Origin: Yinghuangia seranimata
GTDB taxonomy: Bacteria; Actinomycetota; Actinomycetes; Streptomycetales; Streptomycetaceae
Assembly (NCBI RefSeq): GCF_029953285.1
Contig: NZ_JASAOI010000017.1
Coordinates: 1 to 64,000 of the forward strand
DNA: 64,000 nucleotides
Direction of reading: 5' to 3'
Shown here: piece by piece, positions 18,501 to 26,814 of the stretch
How positions within the stretch are numbered: position 1 is the stretch's first letter
Layout of the letters: the number at the start of each line of letters is the position of its first letter
Made by a program: the position numbers and the translations under genes
Notes under the pieces: generated by a model
Databases searched by the model: none
Told to the model about the DNA's origin: nothing
What the model saw: the letters and a program-made list of their open reading frames with translations, nothing else

Positions 18501-18792
18501 CCGGACGCGCGGTCGTGGGCGCGGTCGTACGCGCGGCGGCCCGTCCGGACACCGCGCCGGGACGCCGGGCCGGGCGCACGGCTGACGCACCCGCCGTGGC
18601 CGGGCGCTCGTCGGACGCACCCGCATCGGCCAGGCCCTCCTCGGCCGCGACCACGTCGACGGGAGCCTCATCCGCCGGCCCCACCTCGGCGTGCCCCGGC
18701 CCCGCGCGGCCCACACCGGTACGGCGCGCGCCGGCAAGGCCCATGTCAACCGGGCGCGCCTCCGTCGGGACGCCCGTCGGGGCGTCCGCCAT
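15514..18792 (-). CDS. DUF5682 family protein (MoxR/VWA partner) with long insertions
   Basis: A 1092-residue protein of unknown function. The conserved core starts at residue ~111 (LLGVRHHGPGSARAV...PDIVLIEGPPEADLLL), continues with RFIDLPAG and GFREVAVVCGAWHVPAL, and has a helical C-terminal half. The HHGPGSA / IEGPPEA / GAWHVPAL pattern recalls TraB/ChaN-like proteins, an inference only. Two parts look like additions: residues 1-110 (Ala/Pro/Arg-rich) and residues ~290-460 (Ala/Gly/Ser/Thr-rich, no secondary structure expected). ATG 18792 shares one base with the upstream ATPase stop (TGATG), so translation is coupled. It sits between the MoxR ATPase and VWA genes in one operon. Confidence 0.85.
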   Translation of the reverse strand: MADAPTGVPTEARPVDMGLAGARRTGVGRAGPGHAEVGPADEAPVDVVAAEEGLADAGASDERPATAGASAVRPARRPGAVSGRAAARTTAPTTARPAGRSARRPAPRPHLLGVRHHGPGSARAVAAALTALAPDIVLIEGPPEADLLLSYAADPGMRPPVALLAHAADDPAQAGFWPYAEFSPEWVAIRYALDKGVPVRFIDLPAGCTFALDRARADAADEDEPDADPASAPAPRADPIAALAHVAGHDDPERWWEDAVEHHTDHTDHADPMAPFALLAEAMAELRASGAGSAATLGAHEDTARQANVTDGHTTGRPLQGSPAMPGRGTASATGEGANERGAADADSLAAPGHDGVADRDGSATGPVREGRWGATAQAAGAHHTPSPSARTGPAPDGLDTQAGLAAAAGRDTAGMATSRATGLPGVSPASVIPASATSPSAAPASVRPGSRAVGSVATADLPGLEAAREAHMRLAVATAYRQGFREVAVVCGAWHVPALVEPRPAAEDRAVLAPFGRGGALPRVKVETTWVPWTHRRLAHASGYGAGVASPGWYGHLFAAADRPRETLLPSWFVRIAELFRDAGRPVSPAHVIEAVRHAEALAMLRGRPLAGLDETLEAVRAVMCDGEDAPLALVVDDIVVGDRIGTVPDGVPAVPLQRDLTREQNRLRLKPEAAPRELELDLRKPVDADRSRLLTRLDLLDVPWGVPSTARRGTGTFREAWSLHWQPELAIRVAEAGVWGTTVAAAATNRAAELAYRAESLADVTAVAEQCLRADLPDALPLVMRVLEERAALHSDVAGMAQALPALVRALRYGDVRGTDTAALATVVEGLLLRVCVGLVPACAGLDADGARDMCRRVDEVHDAVRLLAAAREPARVAAAAGGAGGTGGAGGAGDSEAVGGSGGAAGPTRPPDSTDDLREHWYAALVRLADRPAVPGLLTGRAVRLLLDGDRLTAADAAPRLARALTRGTPYRDAAAWVEGFLSGGGLLLVHDEDLLALVDDWVAGIPPEDFTDVLPLLRRTFASFAAPERRTLGERLRAPAASAARRAARDTDPLPFDPARADAALPLVAYLLGAPTPPPRTGPAEVSR

Positions 18793-19928
18793 CAGGCCGC
18801 CCCCGCCTCGCGGCAGGCCCGGTAGAAGTCCTGCCAGCCGTCGCGGGACCGCACCACGGTCTCCAAATACTCCTGCCACACGACCCCGTCGGCGGCCGGG
18901 TCCTTCACCACCGCGCCGAGGATCCCGGCGGCGGTGTCGGCGGCCCGCAGCACGCCGTCGCCGAAGTGGGCGGCGAGGGCCAGGCCGCCGGTGACGACGG
19001 AGATCGCCTCGGCGGTGGAGAGGGTGCCCGACGGCGACTTGAGCTTTGTGCGTCCGTCCTCGGTCAGTCCGGCCCGCAGTTCGCGGAACACCGTGACGAC
19101 GCGCCGCAGTTCGGCGTCGGCGGCGGCGACCTTCGGCAGTTGGAGGGACACGCCGAGCTGTTCGACGCGGCGGGTGACGATGTCGACCTCGGCCTCGGCG
19201 GTCGCGGGCAGCGGCAGGACGACGGTGTTGAAGCGCCGGCGCAGCGCGCTGGACAGGTCGTTGACACCGCGGTCGCGGTCGTTGGCGGTGGCGATCAGGT
19301 TGAAGCCGCGGACCGCCTGGACCTCGTCGCCGAGTTCGGGGATCGGCAGGGTCTTCTCGGACAGGATCGTGATGAGCGTGTCCTGCACGTCGGCCGGGAT
19401 CCGGGTGAGTTCCTCGACGCGGGCGACGCGGCCTTCGGCCATGGCGCGCATGACGGGGCCGGCGACGAGCGCGTCGCGGCTGGGACCGTGGGCGAGCAGC
19501 TGGGCGTAGTTCCAGCCGTAGCGGATGGCTTCCTCGGGTGTGCCGGCGGTGCCCTGGACGAGCAGCGTGGAGTCGCCGCAGACGGCCGCCGCCAAGTGCT
19601 CGGACACCCACGTCTTCGCGGTGCCGGGCACGCCGAGCAGGAGCAGCGCGCGGTCGGTGACGAGGGTGGTGACGGCGACCTCGACGATGCGGCGCGGGCC
19701 GACGTACTTGGGGCTGATGACGGTGCCGTCGGGCAGGACGCCGCCGAGCAGGTACGTGGACACCGCCCACGGCGAGAGCTTCCAGCGCGGCGGCCTCGGC
19801 CGGTCGTCGGCGGCGGCCAGTGCGGCGAGTTCGGCGGCGAACGCGTGCTCGGCGTGCGGCCGCAGCGCCGCACCCGCCTGCTCGTCGGCGTGTTCGCCGG
19901 TCACGGCGGAGGACGCGGCAGAGGTCAC
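18792..19928 (-). CDS. MoxR-family AAA+ ATPase
   Basis: About 378 residues. Walker A is GVPGTAKT at ~99-106. The Walker B region reads RVARVEELTRIPADVQDTLI, with Glu-Glu where the classic motif has Asp-Glu. Sensor 1 is GFNLIATANDRD and an arginine-finger region is LSSALRRRFN. These ATPases remodel or metallate targets together with VWA proteins, here encoded two genes downstream. GTG 19928 is preferred (GGGGG upstream; MTSAASSAVTG); GTG 19967 and TTG 19973 extend it by 13 and 15 residues. First gene of the MoxR-DUF5682-VWA operon. Confidence 0.9.
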   Translation of the reverse strand: MTSAASSAVTGEHADEQAGAALRPHAEHAFAAELAALAAADDRPRPPRWKLSPWAVSTYLLGGVLPDGTVISPKYVGPRRIVEVAVTTLVTDRALLLLGVPGTAKTWVSEHLAAAVCGDSTLLVQGTAGTPEEAIRYGWNYAQLLAHGPSRDALVAGPVMRAMAEGRVARVEELTRIPADVQDTLITILSEKTLPIPELGDEVQAVRGFNLIATANDRDRGVNDLSSALRRRFNTVVLPLPATAEAEVDIVTRRVEQLGVSLQLPKVAAADAELRRVVTVFRELRAGLTEDGRTKLKSPSGTLSTAEAISVVTGGLALAAHFGDGVLRAADTAAGILGAVVKDPAADGVVWQEYLETVVRSRDGWQDFYRACREAGAA

Positions 19929-20020
19929 GGACAGCCCCCGGAGGTCGAGTTCGGAACGCGGTTGCACGTCCAAGCTTGCCGGTCCGTACCGACATACAGG
20001 CGACCCGGGGAACGTGACAA

Positions 20021-20058
20021 GCGCCCGAGGACACCGGCCGACCGGTGTCCTCGGGCGC
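20021..20058 (-). terminator. Terminator downstream of the small membrane-protein gene
   Basis: A perfect 17-bp stem (20021-20037 with 20042-20058) with a 4-nt loop CCGA. It separates the minus-strand gene ending at 20130 from the MoxR operon. Confidence 0.85.
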
Positions 20059-20129
20059 GTCGCGCGTCGGCCCGGACGGGGACTAGTGCCCGGGCCCGCG
20101 CCCGCTGTCCGGCGGGGTCCGGACAGCCG

Positions 20130-20828
20130 TCATCGGGTGATGGTGCTCTTGCCGAACGTCAGGCCGAGGCCGGTGATCAGCAGCCACGGCTGCGCCACCA
20201 GGGCCGGCAGGCCGGGGACCGGCTCGAACGCCCAGAAGACGAGCAGCGCCAGGATGAGCAGGACGGACACGACGCCGATCCAGCGCGAGACGGTCCGTTC
20301 GCGCAGCGCCATCCACGCGATGGCGCCCGCCGCGACGACCACGCCGAGCCAGCCGATGTAGCCGCCGAAGTCGGTGAGCATGTAGTAGACGTAGCGGCCC
20401 TGCTCGTCGAACGCGTCGTCCTCCTTGCCGCCCTGGGCGTAGATGGCCAGCGCGCCCTTCCAGCCGTAGCCGTACGTGAGCCCCGCGGCCGACGCGGCCA
20501 CGCCGAGGCTGACCACGCGGGCCGCGGTGCTGCCGGGCACGCGCGGTTCGACGTGCCGGCGCCACATCGCGGCCAGTACGAGCAGCAGCGTGACGGTGAC
20601 GACGCCGGCGTAGAAGCCGAACCTCGCCGTCGTGACGTTGACGTCTTTCACCATCGCGGACGTCACCGTGACGCCGCCGTCGGGATCGACGTGGACGTCC
20701 GTCAGGATCGTCGCCGTGAGCCCTGCGAGGCCCGCGGCGGTGAAGACCAGCGGCCAGTAGGTGCGGCGCGCCGGGGTCTCCCCCACCCCGGCGCGCCCGC
20801 CGACGGGACCGGATTCCGTGTACGTCAT
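20130..20828 (-). CDS. Polytopic membrane protein of unknown function
   Basis: A 232-residue protein with about five hydrophobic helices (YWPLVFTAAGLAGLTATIL, FGFYAGVVTVTLLLVLAAMW, VVSLGVAASAAGLTYGYG, GGYIGWLGVVVAAGAIAWMAL, IGVVSVLLILALLVFWAF). Between them are an acidic loop and an external segment with DVHVDPDGGVTV. The ATG at 20828 has GGGGGA about eleven bases upstream. It is divergent from the histidine kinase gene and could share its regulation. No family was recognised. Confidence 0.7.
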   Translation of the reverse strand: MTYTESGPVGGRAGVGETPARRTYWPLVFTAAGLAGLTATILTDVHVDPDGGVTVTSAMVKDVNVTTARFGFYAGVVTVTLLLVLAAMWRRHVEPRVPGSTAARVVSLGVAASAAGLTYGYGWKGALAIYAQGGKEDDAFDEQGRYVYYMLTDFGGYIGWLGVVVAAGAIAWMALRERTVSRWIGVVSVLLILALLVFWAFEPVPGLPALVAQPWLLITGLGLTFGKSTITR

Positions 20829-21027
20829 GTGGTGTTTTATCCCCCCACACAAGTCGCCGCTTGCGATACCGCCCCCCAGCGGTGCGTACTCGGACCCTGT
20901 GCCCGGTGCGGCGAGGTATACGTTCGCCGGACCGGTGTCCCGGGTACCAGGGACACCCGCACCGGGTCTCCGGGATTCCGCACGGGGGCGGTGTCGGGCG
21001 GCGCGGCCGCTGCGGCAGCATGACGGC

Positions 21028-23091
21028 GTGACCACGCACCAGCCGCCCGCCACGGACCTCGCCGACCTGCCCACGCCCCCGGTGGGGCGGGTGCGGGCGG
21101 CGGTGCGGCGCGTCCCCGAGCCGGTGCTCGTGCGGACGGCCGCGGTGCTGGCGGTGGTCGCGGTGGTGGCGATGGCCGCCTACATCCCCGTGTACGACTG
21201 GGTCGCGGCGCGGGCCGACGTGGTCCCGCTGTCGTGGGGCGACGTGATCCTCGGCTCGGCCTGGCCGGTGATCGGCGCGTTCGTCGTGCGGGGACGGCCT
21301 CGCAACCCGGTGGGCTGGCTGCTCATGGTGCCGTCGTCGTACGGCCCGTACCTCCTGGTCTCGCTCTACGGGGTGGCGTCCGCGCGCATCGCCGACGACC
21401 CGCTGCCGCTCGGGGACTTCGCGGCGTGGATCGGGACGTGGGGCTTCGCGCAGTACTTCGTCGTCGTCCCGATGCTGCTCCTGCTGTTCCCGGACGGGCA
21501 CCTCCCGGGGCGGCGCTGGCGGTTCGCGGCGTACGGCGTGTTCTTCTGCGCGGCCGTGGCGGCGCTGTCCGCGGCGTTCCACGAAGGCCCCGTGGACATC
21601 AGCGACGAGGTCGACAACCCGTACGGCATCCCGGGCACGCGATGGCTCATGTACGGCGTCATGGCGGGCGCGCTCATCACGCTGCTCCCGGGCACCCTGG
21701 TCGGCGTCGCGTCGCTCATCGTGCGGATGCGGCGCGCGGTCGGCGTGCAGCGCGCCCAGTTGCACTGGCTGGCCCTGGGCGCCGTCGGCATGGTGACCAG
21801 CTGGCTCGTGTCGTCGGTGCTGAACGACGGGCAGCTCACGGACGCGCTCTTCAGCGTCGGACTGCTGTGCCCGCCGATCGGCATCGCCGTCGCCATGCTG
21901 CGGCACCGCATGTTCGACGTGGTGGTGGTGCTCAACCGGACGATCGTGTCGATCGTGCTGACGGCGCTCATGGTCGGCGTGTACGCGGTCCTGGTGATCG
22001 GCGCCGGGCAGGTCGTGCCGAAGTCGACGATGGGGATCGTCGGGGTCGCGTTCATAGCGCTGTTCGCCTCCTTCGGGCACGACGCGGTGCAGCGCGTCGT
22101 CGACCGCTGGCTGTTCGGGCACCGGCACGACCCGTACGCGGTCGTCGCGCGCGTCGGCCGGCACGTCGCGCCGGCGTCCGAACCGACCGAGGCGCTGCAA
22201 CGGCTCGTGGACGCGCTGCGCAAAGCGCTGCGGCTGCCGTACGTGGCGTTCCACGGCGACGGCGTCGAAGCGGTCAGCGGAACCGCGGTCGCGGGCTGGC
22301 ACACCGTCCCGGCCCGGGCCCTCGGACAGGACATCGGCGAACTGCACGTCGGCATGCGCACCAGCAAAGAACGCTGGACCCCCGAGGAACTCGCCGCCGT
22401 CGAAGAGGTCGCCGCACGCGCCGCCACCCTCGCCTACGCCGCCAACCTCGTCGCCGACGTCGCCGCGAGCCGCGCCCGCATCGTCGTCGCCCGCGAGGAG
22501 GAACGGCGCAGGCTGCGTGCCGACCTGCACGACGGCGTCGGCCCGGCGCTGGCCGGCACCGCGCACCAGCTCGACGCCCTCGCGCGGCGCATCGACGCCG
22601 CCGGGCAGCCCGAACTCGCCGGGCGGGCCCGCGGCGTCCGCGACCGGCTCCGGCAGACCGTCACCGACCTGCGGTCCGTCGTGCACGGACTGCGCCCGCC
22701 CATCCTCGACCAACTGGGACTCACCGGCGCCCTGCGCGACCTGATCGCCGGCTACGAGACACCGCGCTGCACCGTCGACCTCGGGCCCGGCCTGGACACG
22801 GTGCCGGCCGCCGTCGAGGTCGCGGCGTACGCCATCACCGCCGAAGCGGTCAACAACGCCGTCCGCCACAGCGCCGCCGGAGAACTCCACGTCGGCGCAC
22901 ACCTGCGCGGCGGGAACCTCGTCGTCCACATACGCGACAACGGCTGCGGCATGCCGGTGCACCCCTCCGCCGGGGTCGGGCTCCGCAGCATGGGCGAACG
23001 CGCCGGCGAGGTCGGCGGCCGCGTCGACATCCTCCCGACGCCCGGCGGCGGCACAACGGTGCGGGCGAGCCTGCCGGGAGGACAACAGTGA
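21028..23091 (+). CDS. Membrane sensor histidine kinase (NarL-partner type)
   Basis: A 687-residue kinase. The N-terminal ~370 residues hold about nine transmembrane helices and no large external loop, so it probably senses membrane or intramembrane cues. A GAF-like region (~380-480) follows. The HisKA_3 dimerisation domain has EEERRRLRADLHDGVGPALAG with phospho-His501. The HATPase domain shows EAVNNAVRHS, DNGCGM and GLRSMGERA. The start GTG 21028 lacks a clear Shine-Dalgarno. The stop overlaps the response-regulator start (GTGA), so the pair forms one two-component system. Confidence 0.92.
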   Translation: MTTHQPPATDLADLPTPPVGRVRAAVRRVPEPVLVRTAAVLAVVAVVAMAAYIPVYDWVAARADVVPLSWGDVILGSAWPVIGAFVVRGRPRNPVGWLLMVPSSYGPYLLVSLYGVASARIADDPLPLGDFAAWIGTWGFAQYFVVVPMLLLLFPDGHLPGRRWRFAAYGVFFCAAVAALSAAFHEGPVDISDEVDNPYGIPGTRWLMYGVMAGALITLLPGTLVGVASLIVRMRRAVGVQRAQLHWLALGAVGMVTSWLVSSVLNDGQLTDALFSVGLLCPPIGIAVAMLRHRMFDVVVVLNRTIVSIVLTALMVGVYAVLVIGAGQVVPKSTMGIVGVAFIALFASFGHDAVQRVVDRWLFGHRHDPYAVVARVGRHVAPASEPTEALQRLVDALRKALRLPYVAFHGDGVEAVSGTAVAGWHTVPARALGQDIGELHVGMRTSKERWTPEELAAVEEVAARAATLAYAANLVADVAASRARIVVAREEERRRLRADLHDGVGPALAGTAHQLDALARRIDAAGQPELAGRARGVRDRLRQTVTDLRSVVHGLRPPILDQLGLTGALRDLIAGYETPRCTVDLGPGLDTVPAAVEVAAYAITAEAVNNAVRHSAAGELHVGAHLRGGNLVVHIRDNGCGMPVHPSAGVGLRSMGERAGEVGGRVDILPTPGGGTTVRASLPGGQQ

Positions 23092-24026
23092 ACGCCGGCA
23101 CCGACGAGCGCTACCAGCTGGCGCAGGCCGGCGGTGTGGACGAGCCGGGCCCTCCGACGCAGTCCGGCGTTGTGGACGGGGCAGACCGCTTGGCCGAGCC
23201 CGACGCGACGCCCGCACCGCACCCGTCGTCCGACACCTGCCTGACTTTCGAACCGCATCCGCACGCCGGAGCGGTCTTCTTATTACGCACTGTGGACACC
23301 CCACCCACCTCCGAGACCCCCCAGAGGCCCGACATCTCCACGCAGTCCGAAACCCCGTCCCCGTCCGGCGTCCGCGTCCTGGTCGTCGACGACCACCCCG
23401 TGTTCCGCGCCGGGATGGTCACCGTGCTCGAGGACCTCGACGACCTGGACGTCGTCGGTCAGGCGGGCGACGGCGCCGCCGCCCTCGCCGAAGTGGCCCG
23501 CCTCGCACCCGACGTGGTCCTGATGGACCTGCGCATGCCGGGCATGGGCGGCCTCGAAGCCACCGCGCAGCTCAGCACCACGCACCCCGACACCGCGGTC
23601 ATCGTCCTGACCATGGACGAGGACGACGACTCGGTCTTCGCGGCCCTCCGCGCGGGCGCCCGCGGCTACCTCCTCAAGGAGGCCGACGGCGACGACATCC
23701 GCCGCGCCATCCTCGGCGTCGCCCGCGGCGAGGCGGTCTTCGGCCCGCGGATCGCCCAACGCGTCCTGTCCTTCTTCGCCGGCGCCCCCGCGCACGCCCG
23801 CGGCGCCGTCCCCTTCCCCCAACTCACCGACCGCGAACGCGAGGTCCTCGACCTCCTGGCCCACGGCCTCGACAACGCCTCGATCGCCCGCCGCCTGGTC
23901 CTGTCGGAGAAGACCGTCCGCAACCGCGTCAGCGACGTCCTGGCCAAACTCCGCGCCCGCAGCCGCGCCGAAGCCGTAGCCATCGCCCGCGACGCCGGCC
24001 TCGGCCCGGCGCCTCAGTCGTCGTAG
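23088..24026 (+). CDS. NarL/LuxR-type response regulator with TTA-containing N-terminal extension
   Basis: 312 residues from GTG 23088, which has a strong GGGAGGAC site and overlaps the kinase stop. A receiver domain starts only at residue ~92 (VRVLVVDDHPVFRAG); phospho-acceptor Asp147 is in VVLMDLRMPG. A LuxR helix-turn-helix follows (LTDREREVLDLLAHGLDNASIARRL). The ~90-residue extension is unusual for this family and contains two consecutive TTA codons (23280-23285), codons 65-66. An in-frame GTG at 23292 (MDTPPTSE) would avoid both but has no ribosome binding site. The 3' end overlaps the opposite gene by 13 nt. Confidence 0.9.
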   Translation: MNAGTDERYQLAQAGGVDEPGPPTQSGVVDGADRLAEPDATPAPHPSSDTCLTFEPHPHAGAVFLLRTVDTPPTSETPQRPDISTQSETPSPSGVRVLVVDDHPVFRAGMVTVLEDLDDLDVVGQAGDGAAALAEVARLAPDVVLMDLRMPGMGGLEATAQLSTTHPDTAVIVLTMDEDDDSVFAALRAGARGYLLKEADGDDIRRAILGVARGEAVFGPRIAQRVLSFFAGAPAHARGAVPFPQLTDREREVLDLLAHGLDNASIARRLVLSEKTVRNRVSDVLAKLRARSRAEAVAIARDAGLGPAPQSS

Positions 24027-24379
24027 GCGTGGGCCTTCCACCAGGTGACGTCGATCCGGGCGTCCTCGATCTCCTGCGCCCGACGCAGCACATGCTCGAC
24101 GAACTCACGGGGCAGGCGCACGGCATGCTCGATGACGTAGTGCCCGAGCCCGCTGGGCCAGATATAGGTGCCGTCCGTGCGCTCGTCCCCGCCGTTCGCC
24201 TGCCCGCAGATGCGGCACCGCGAAGCACCCATGAACTGCCTGGCCACCTGCCCGTCGTGCAGATAGGTCTCGACGAGTACCCGCTCCTCCATGTCCCAGC
24301 CGGGATCCACGAGCACCTTCGGATCGGGGTAGGCGGAGGCGTCCTCTGACCACCAGTAGCCGACCATACGCAGGTCCAT
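24014..24379 (-). CDS. Conserved hypothetical protein
   Basis: A 121-residue soluble protein, MDLRMVGYWWSEDASAYPDPKVLVDPGWDMEER. A single CRICG pair near residue 55 is the only motif seen. An aromatic-rich C-terminus (VTWWKAHAYDD) is notable. The ATG at 24379 has a good GGAGG site at eight bases. Its last 13 bases overlap the end of the response-regulator gene on the other strand. The family was not recognised. Confidence 0.75.
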   Translation of the reverse strand: MDLRMVGYWWSEDASAYPDPKVLVDPGWDMEERVLVETYLHDGQVARQFMGASRCRICGQANGGDERTDGTYIWPSGLGHYVIEHAVRLPREFVEHVLRRAQEIEDARIDVTWWKAHAYDD

Positions 24380-24455
24380 GTCAGCCTCCGCTCCGCGTGA
24401 CGACGGGTGTGCCGGCCCGGACTTCGTTGATGACGGCGGCCACCTGGTCCTCGGC

Positions 24456-25970
24456 CTACTCCGCGTCGAACTCGGCGCGCATGGTGGCGCGTTCGCGGAG
24501 GGTGCCGGCGAGGTCGGTGAAGACGCGGGGCCAGTAGCCGGCGTCGTCTGTGGTGGTGGTCAGGGTGTGGACGGCGGGGAGCAGACCGGGGTTCATGGAG
24601 CGGCCGGCCATGCCGGTGACGCCGCTGTAGCTCCAGGGGTAGGCGGATTCGCGGGCGGCGGTGGCGAGGGCGTCGAGGACGGCGTGGCCGAGGACGTCGG
24701 GCCAGACGGCGGGGCAGCCGGCGAGGAGTTGGAAGGCTTCGGAGAGGCCGTGTTCGGCGACGTGCGCGGCGACATGGGCGGCGCGTTCGTCGACGGGGAG
24801 GACGGACAGCAGGCGGGTCGGGGCGCCGCGGCCGGCCTGGGCGCGGGCCCAGGCGGTGTCGTGTTGGGCGACGGCGGCGCGGGCCCAGCCGTCGCGGACG
24901 TCCTCGGCCCAGCGGGTCGGGAGGCGGCGGGCGAGGATGGCGGCGGGCGGCTCGGCGAAGGCCTCGGTCCATGCGGAGAGCGGGGTCGCGGCGACGATCT
25001 CGCCGAGCCACCAGGCGCGTTCCTCGCGGCCGGTCGGGGACTTGTCGGCTATGCCGTCGCGGCGCATGGCCTCGTCGCAGGCCTCCGGCGGGACGACGGT
25101 CACGGCGTCGGTGCCGTTGGGGCGTACGCAGGCGAGGGCACGCTCGGCCATGCGTCGGGCGAACGCCGAGCCCGGCAGGGTCGCGAGCAGTGCGGCGGCG
25201 CCGACGCGGACGGCCTTGCCGCGGTCGTCGAGGGCGGTTTCGAGGAAGGCCTCGTCGGCGTGGGAGAGGCCGGTGGCGAGGGCGGCGAGGAACTGGGCGC
25301 GGTCCTCGGCCGGTTCGCCGCGCCAGGTCTGTTCGAGCAGGTCGCGGGCGGCGTCGGGGCCGCGGCCGCGCAGGGCGGTGAGGAAGGCCAGGCGCTCGCC
25401 GAACAGGCCGTGGCGCCACACGTCCGGGTCGGCCGAGGTGTCGGCGGCGGCGACCCGTGCGGCCCATCCCCAGTCCGGGTTCAGACGGGCGAGCCAGCGG
25501 CCGCGCGGTCCGGCCAACGCCGCGACGTCGCTGCGTAGTTCGCTGTGCGCGCGGGCGATGTCGAGCAGGGCGGGGAGCTCCGACTCGGGTGCGCGGAAGC
25601 CACGTGCGCGGGCTTCGGCGAGCCATTCCGGCAGGAGTTCGGCGATCGCGGTACGGCCGGCCGGGGCGCCGCCTCCGCCGAGGAGGATCCGCAGGCGGAC
25701 GCGGGCCCGGTCCGGGACCGTCGGCCGCGGGTCCGGCGGGCACCGGTCGGGGAGGGCCGCACCGGTGCCGGGCCGCCGTCCGGCACGGCGGTGGACGAGC
25801 GTCAGCGCGGCCAGGTCGAGGAGGCGTTCGGCGGGGTCGGCGCGCCCGACGCTGAGAGCGGCGGCCCCGAGCGGGCCGGCCGGGTCGACGCCGGGCACGG
25901 CCCGTTTGCCGGTGCCGACGAGCGCGGTGGAGACGAGGTCGTCCCACAGCGCCTCGGTGTTCGCAGTCAT
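24456..25970 (-). CDS. DUF5691 family protein (HEAT-like helical repeats)
   Basis: A 504-residue, Ala/Leu/Arg-rich, all-helical protein. Its opening MTANTEALWDDLVSTALVGTGKR and the stretches HADEAFLETALDDRGKAVRVGAAALLATLPGSAFARRMAERA look like HEAT-type repeats. This matches DUF5691, a family of unknown function usually found beside SWIM zinc-finger and MoxR/VWA genes. Both kinds of partner are present here (SWIM upstream at 26815-28386, MoxR at 18792-19928). ATG 25970 is preceded by a GGGGTGG site. Confidence 0.82.
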   Translation of the reverse strand: MTANTEALWDDLVSTALVGTGKRAVPGVDPAGPLGAAALSVGRADPAERLLDLAALTLVHRRAGRRPGTGAALPDRCPPDPRPTVPDRARVRLRILLGGGGAPAGRTAIAELLPEWLAEARARGFRAPESELPALLDIARAHSELRSDVAALAGPRGRWLARLNPDWGWAARVAAADTSADPDVWRHGLFGERLAFLTALRGRGPDAARDLLEQTWRGEPAEDRAQFLAALATGLSHADEAFLETALDDRGKAVRVGAAALLATLPGSAFARRMAERALACVRPNGTDAVTVVPPEACDEAMRRDGIADKSPTGREERAWWLGEIVAATPLSAWTEAFAEPPAAILARRLPTRWAEDVRDGWARAAVAQHDTAWARAQAGRGAPTRLLSVLPVDERAAHVAAHVAEHGLSEAFQLLAGCPAVWPDVLGHAVLDALATAARESAYPWSYSGVTGMAGRSMNPGLLPAVHTLTTTTDDAGYWPRVFTDLAGTLRERATMRAEFDAE

Positions 25971-26044
25971 CGCCACCCCGTTGCTTTGACTCTCGGTGAG
26001 ACTCGGCAATCCCGGTGTTTCCGCCGGGATGGTTCGTGACGGTG

Positions 26045-26512
26045 TCACCCAAGCACGACCTGCGTTCGGGTGCCCTGTCGACGATGTACCGCTTCCTCCC
26101 GCCGCTGGTGCGGCGGGATTGCTCGGGCACCCTCGCGCTGGCCCCGCTTGGAGTTGGCGTAGTTGTCGAACGCGGCAGACGCGTTCGCCGGCCCGGTGTT
26201 GTACGCCTCCTTGGAGTTCTCCGCCCACCAGCCGGCGAACCTCCGGTCGGTGTGCTTGACACGGTTGAACTCCCGGCGCAACGCGGGCAGCGCCCACGAC
26301 CGCCACGCGGTCAGCCCGTCCTCGGGGACGCCGTAGGTCTCCTCGGCGGCACGCTGCCGCCACACCGCCTCGACCCACGCCACCGCCCAGTTGAACGCCG
26401 CCCGCGCCGCACCGCAGTGTGAGCGAAACCCCGCCTCCCGCGCCGCGTTCGGGTCCAACGCGAACCGGAACGCCTGCACGACGCAACCCTCGCGCACCAC
26501 GATCCGCTTCAC
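26045..26512 (-). pseudogene. Truncated TnpB (IS200/IS605 family OrfB) remnant
   Basis: The minus-strand frame from GTG 26512 reads VQAFRFALDPNAAREAGFRSHCGAARAAFNWAVAW, then WWAENSKEAYNTGPANASAAFDNYANSKRGQREG. These are the hallmark N-terminal segments of TnpB. After that the frame is lost and only ~155 residues remain of the usual ~400; the RuvC residues and zinc finger are absent. A small inverted repeat ATCCCGG/CCGGGAT lies near 26010-26031. It is a dead relic in the gap between the SWIM and DUF5691 genes. Confidence 0.8.
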
Positions 26513-26814
26513 CGTGCACCCCCGCCCAACGTTTCGGACACGCCCTGACTTCCAGCCCCCCGTTGTCGCAGAGTTCACCGCCGGAGCGGCAAATCCGCTG
26601 CGAACCAGCCTAAAGGGACGGTCTGACAGTGTGGGTCAACGGTGGGACGGGTGCTCGACGGCGCGGCGCAGGCGTGTGCAGGCCGACGAGCCGTCGGCCT
26701 GCGGCGGTCCTCGTCGAGACGAATCTCGTTGTCCGGGTCCGATGCCGGGCCTCCACTTGCGCGGATGACGCGCGGCACCTATCGACCGTCACTCGGACCG
26801 TGTTCGTCCTCGCG
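26513..26814 (-). other. Intergenic remnant region between the TnpB relic and the SWIM gene
   Basis: 302 bp with no credible gene. It contains the hairpin described at 26678-26702 and otherwise only GC-biased antisense frames. It may include flanking sequence of the decayed insertion element. Confidence 0.4.
26678..26702 (-). terminator. Hairpin downstream of the SWIM gene
   Basis: A perfect 10-bp stem GCAGGCCGAC / GTCGGCCTGC with a 5-nt loop lies 112 nt past the SWIM gene stop. It is a plausible terminator, though without a T-run. Confidence 0.6.

Noticed and set aside
26045-26512. Active TnpB with guide RNA
   Set aside because: The frame stops after the N-terminal region; RuvC residues and zinc finger are absent.
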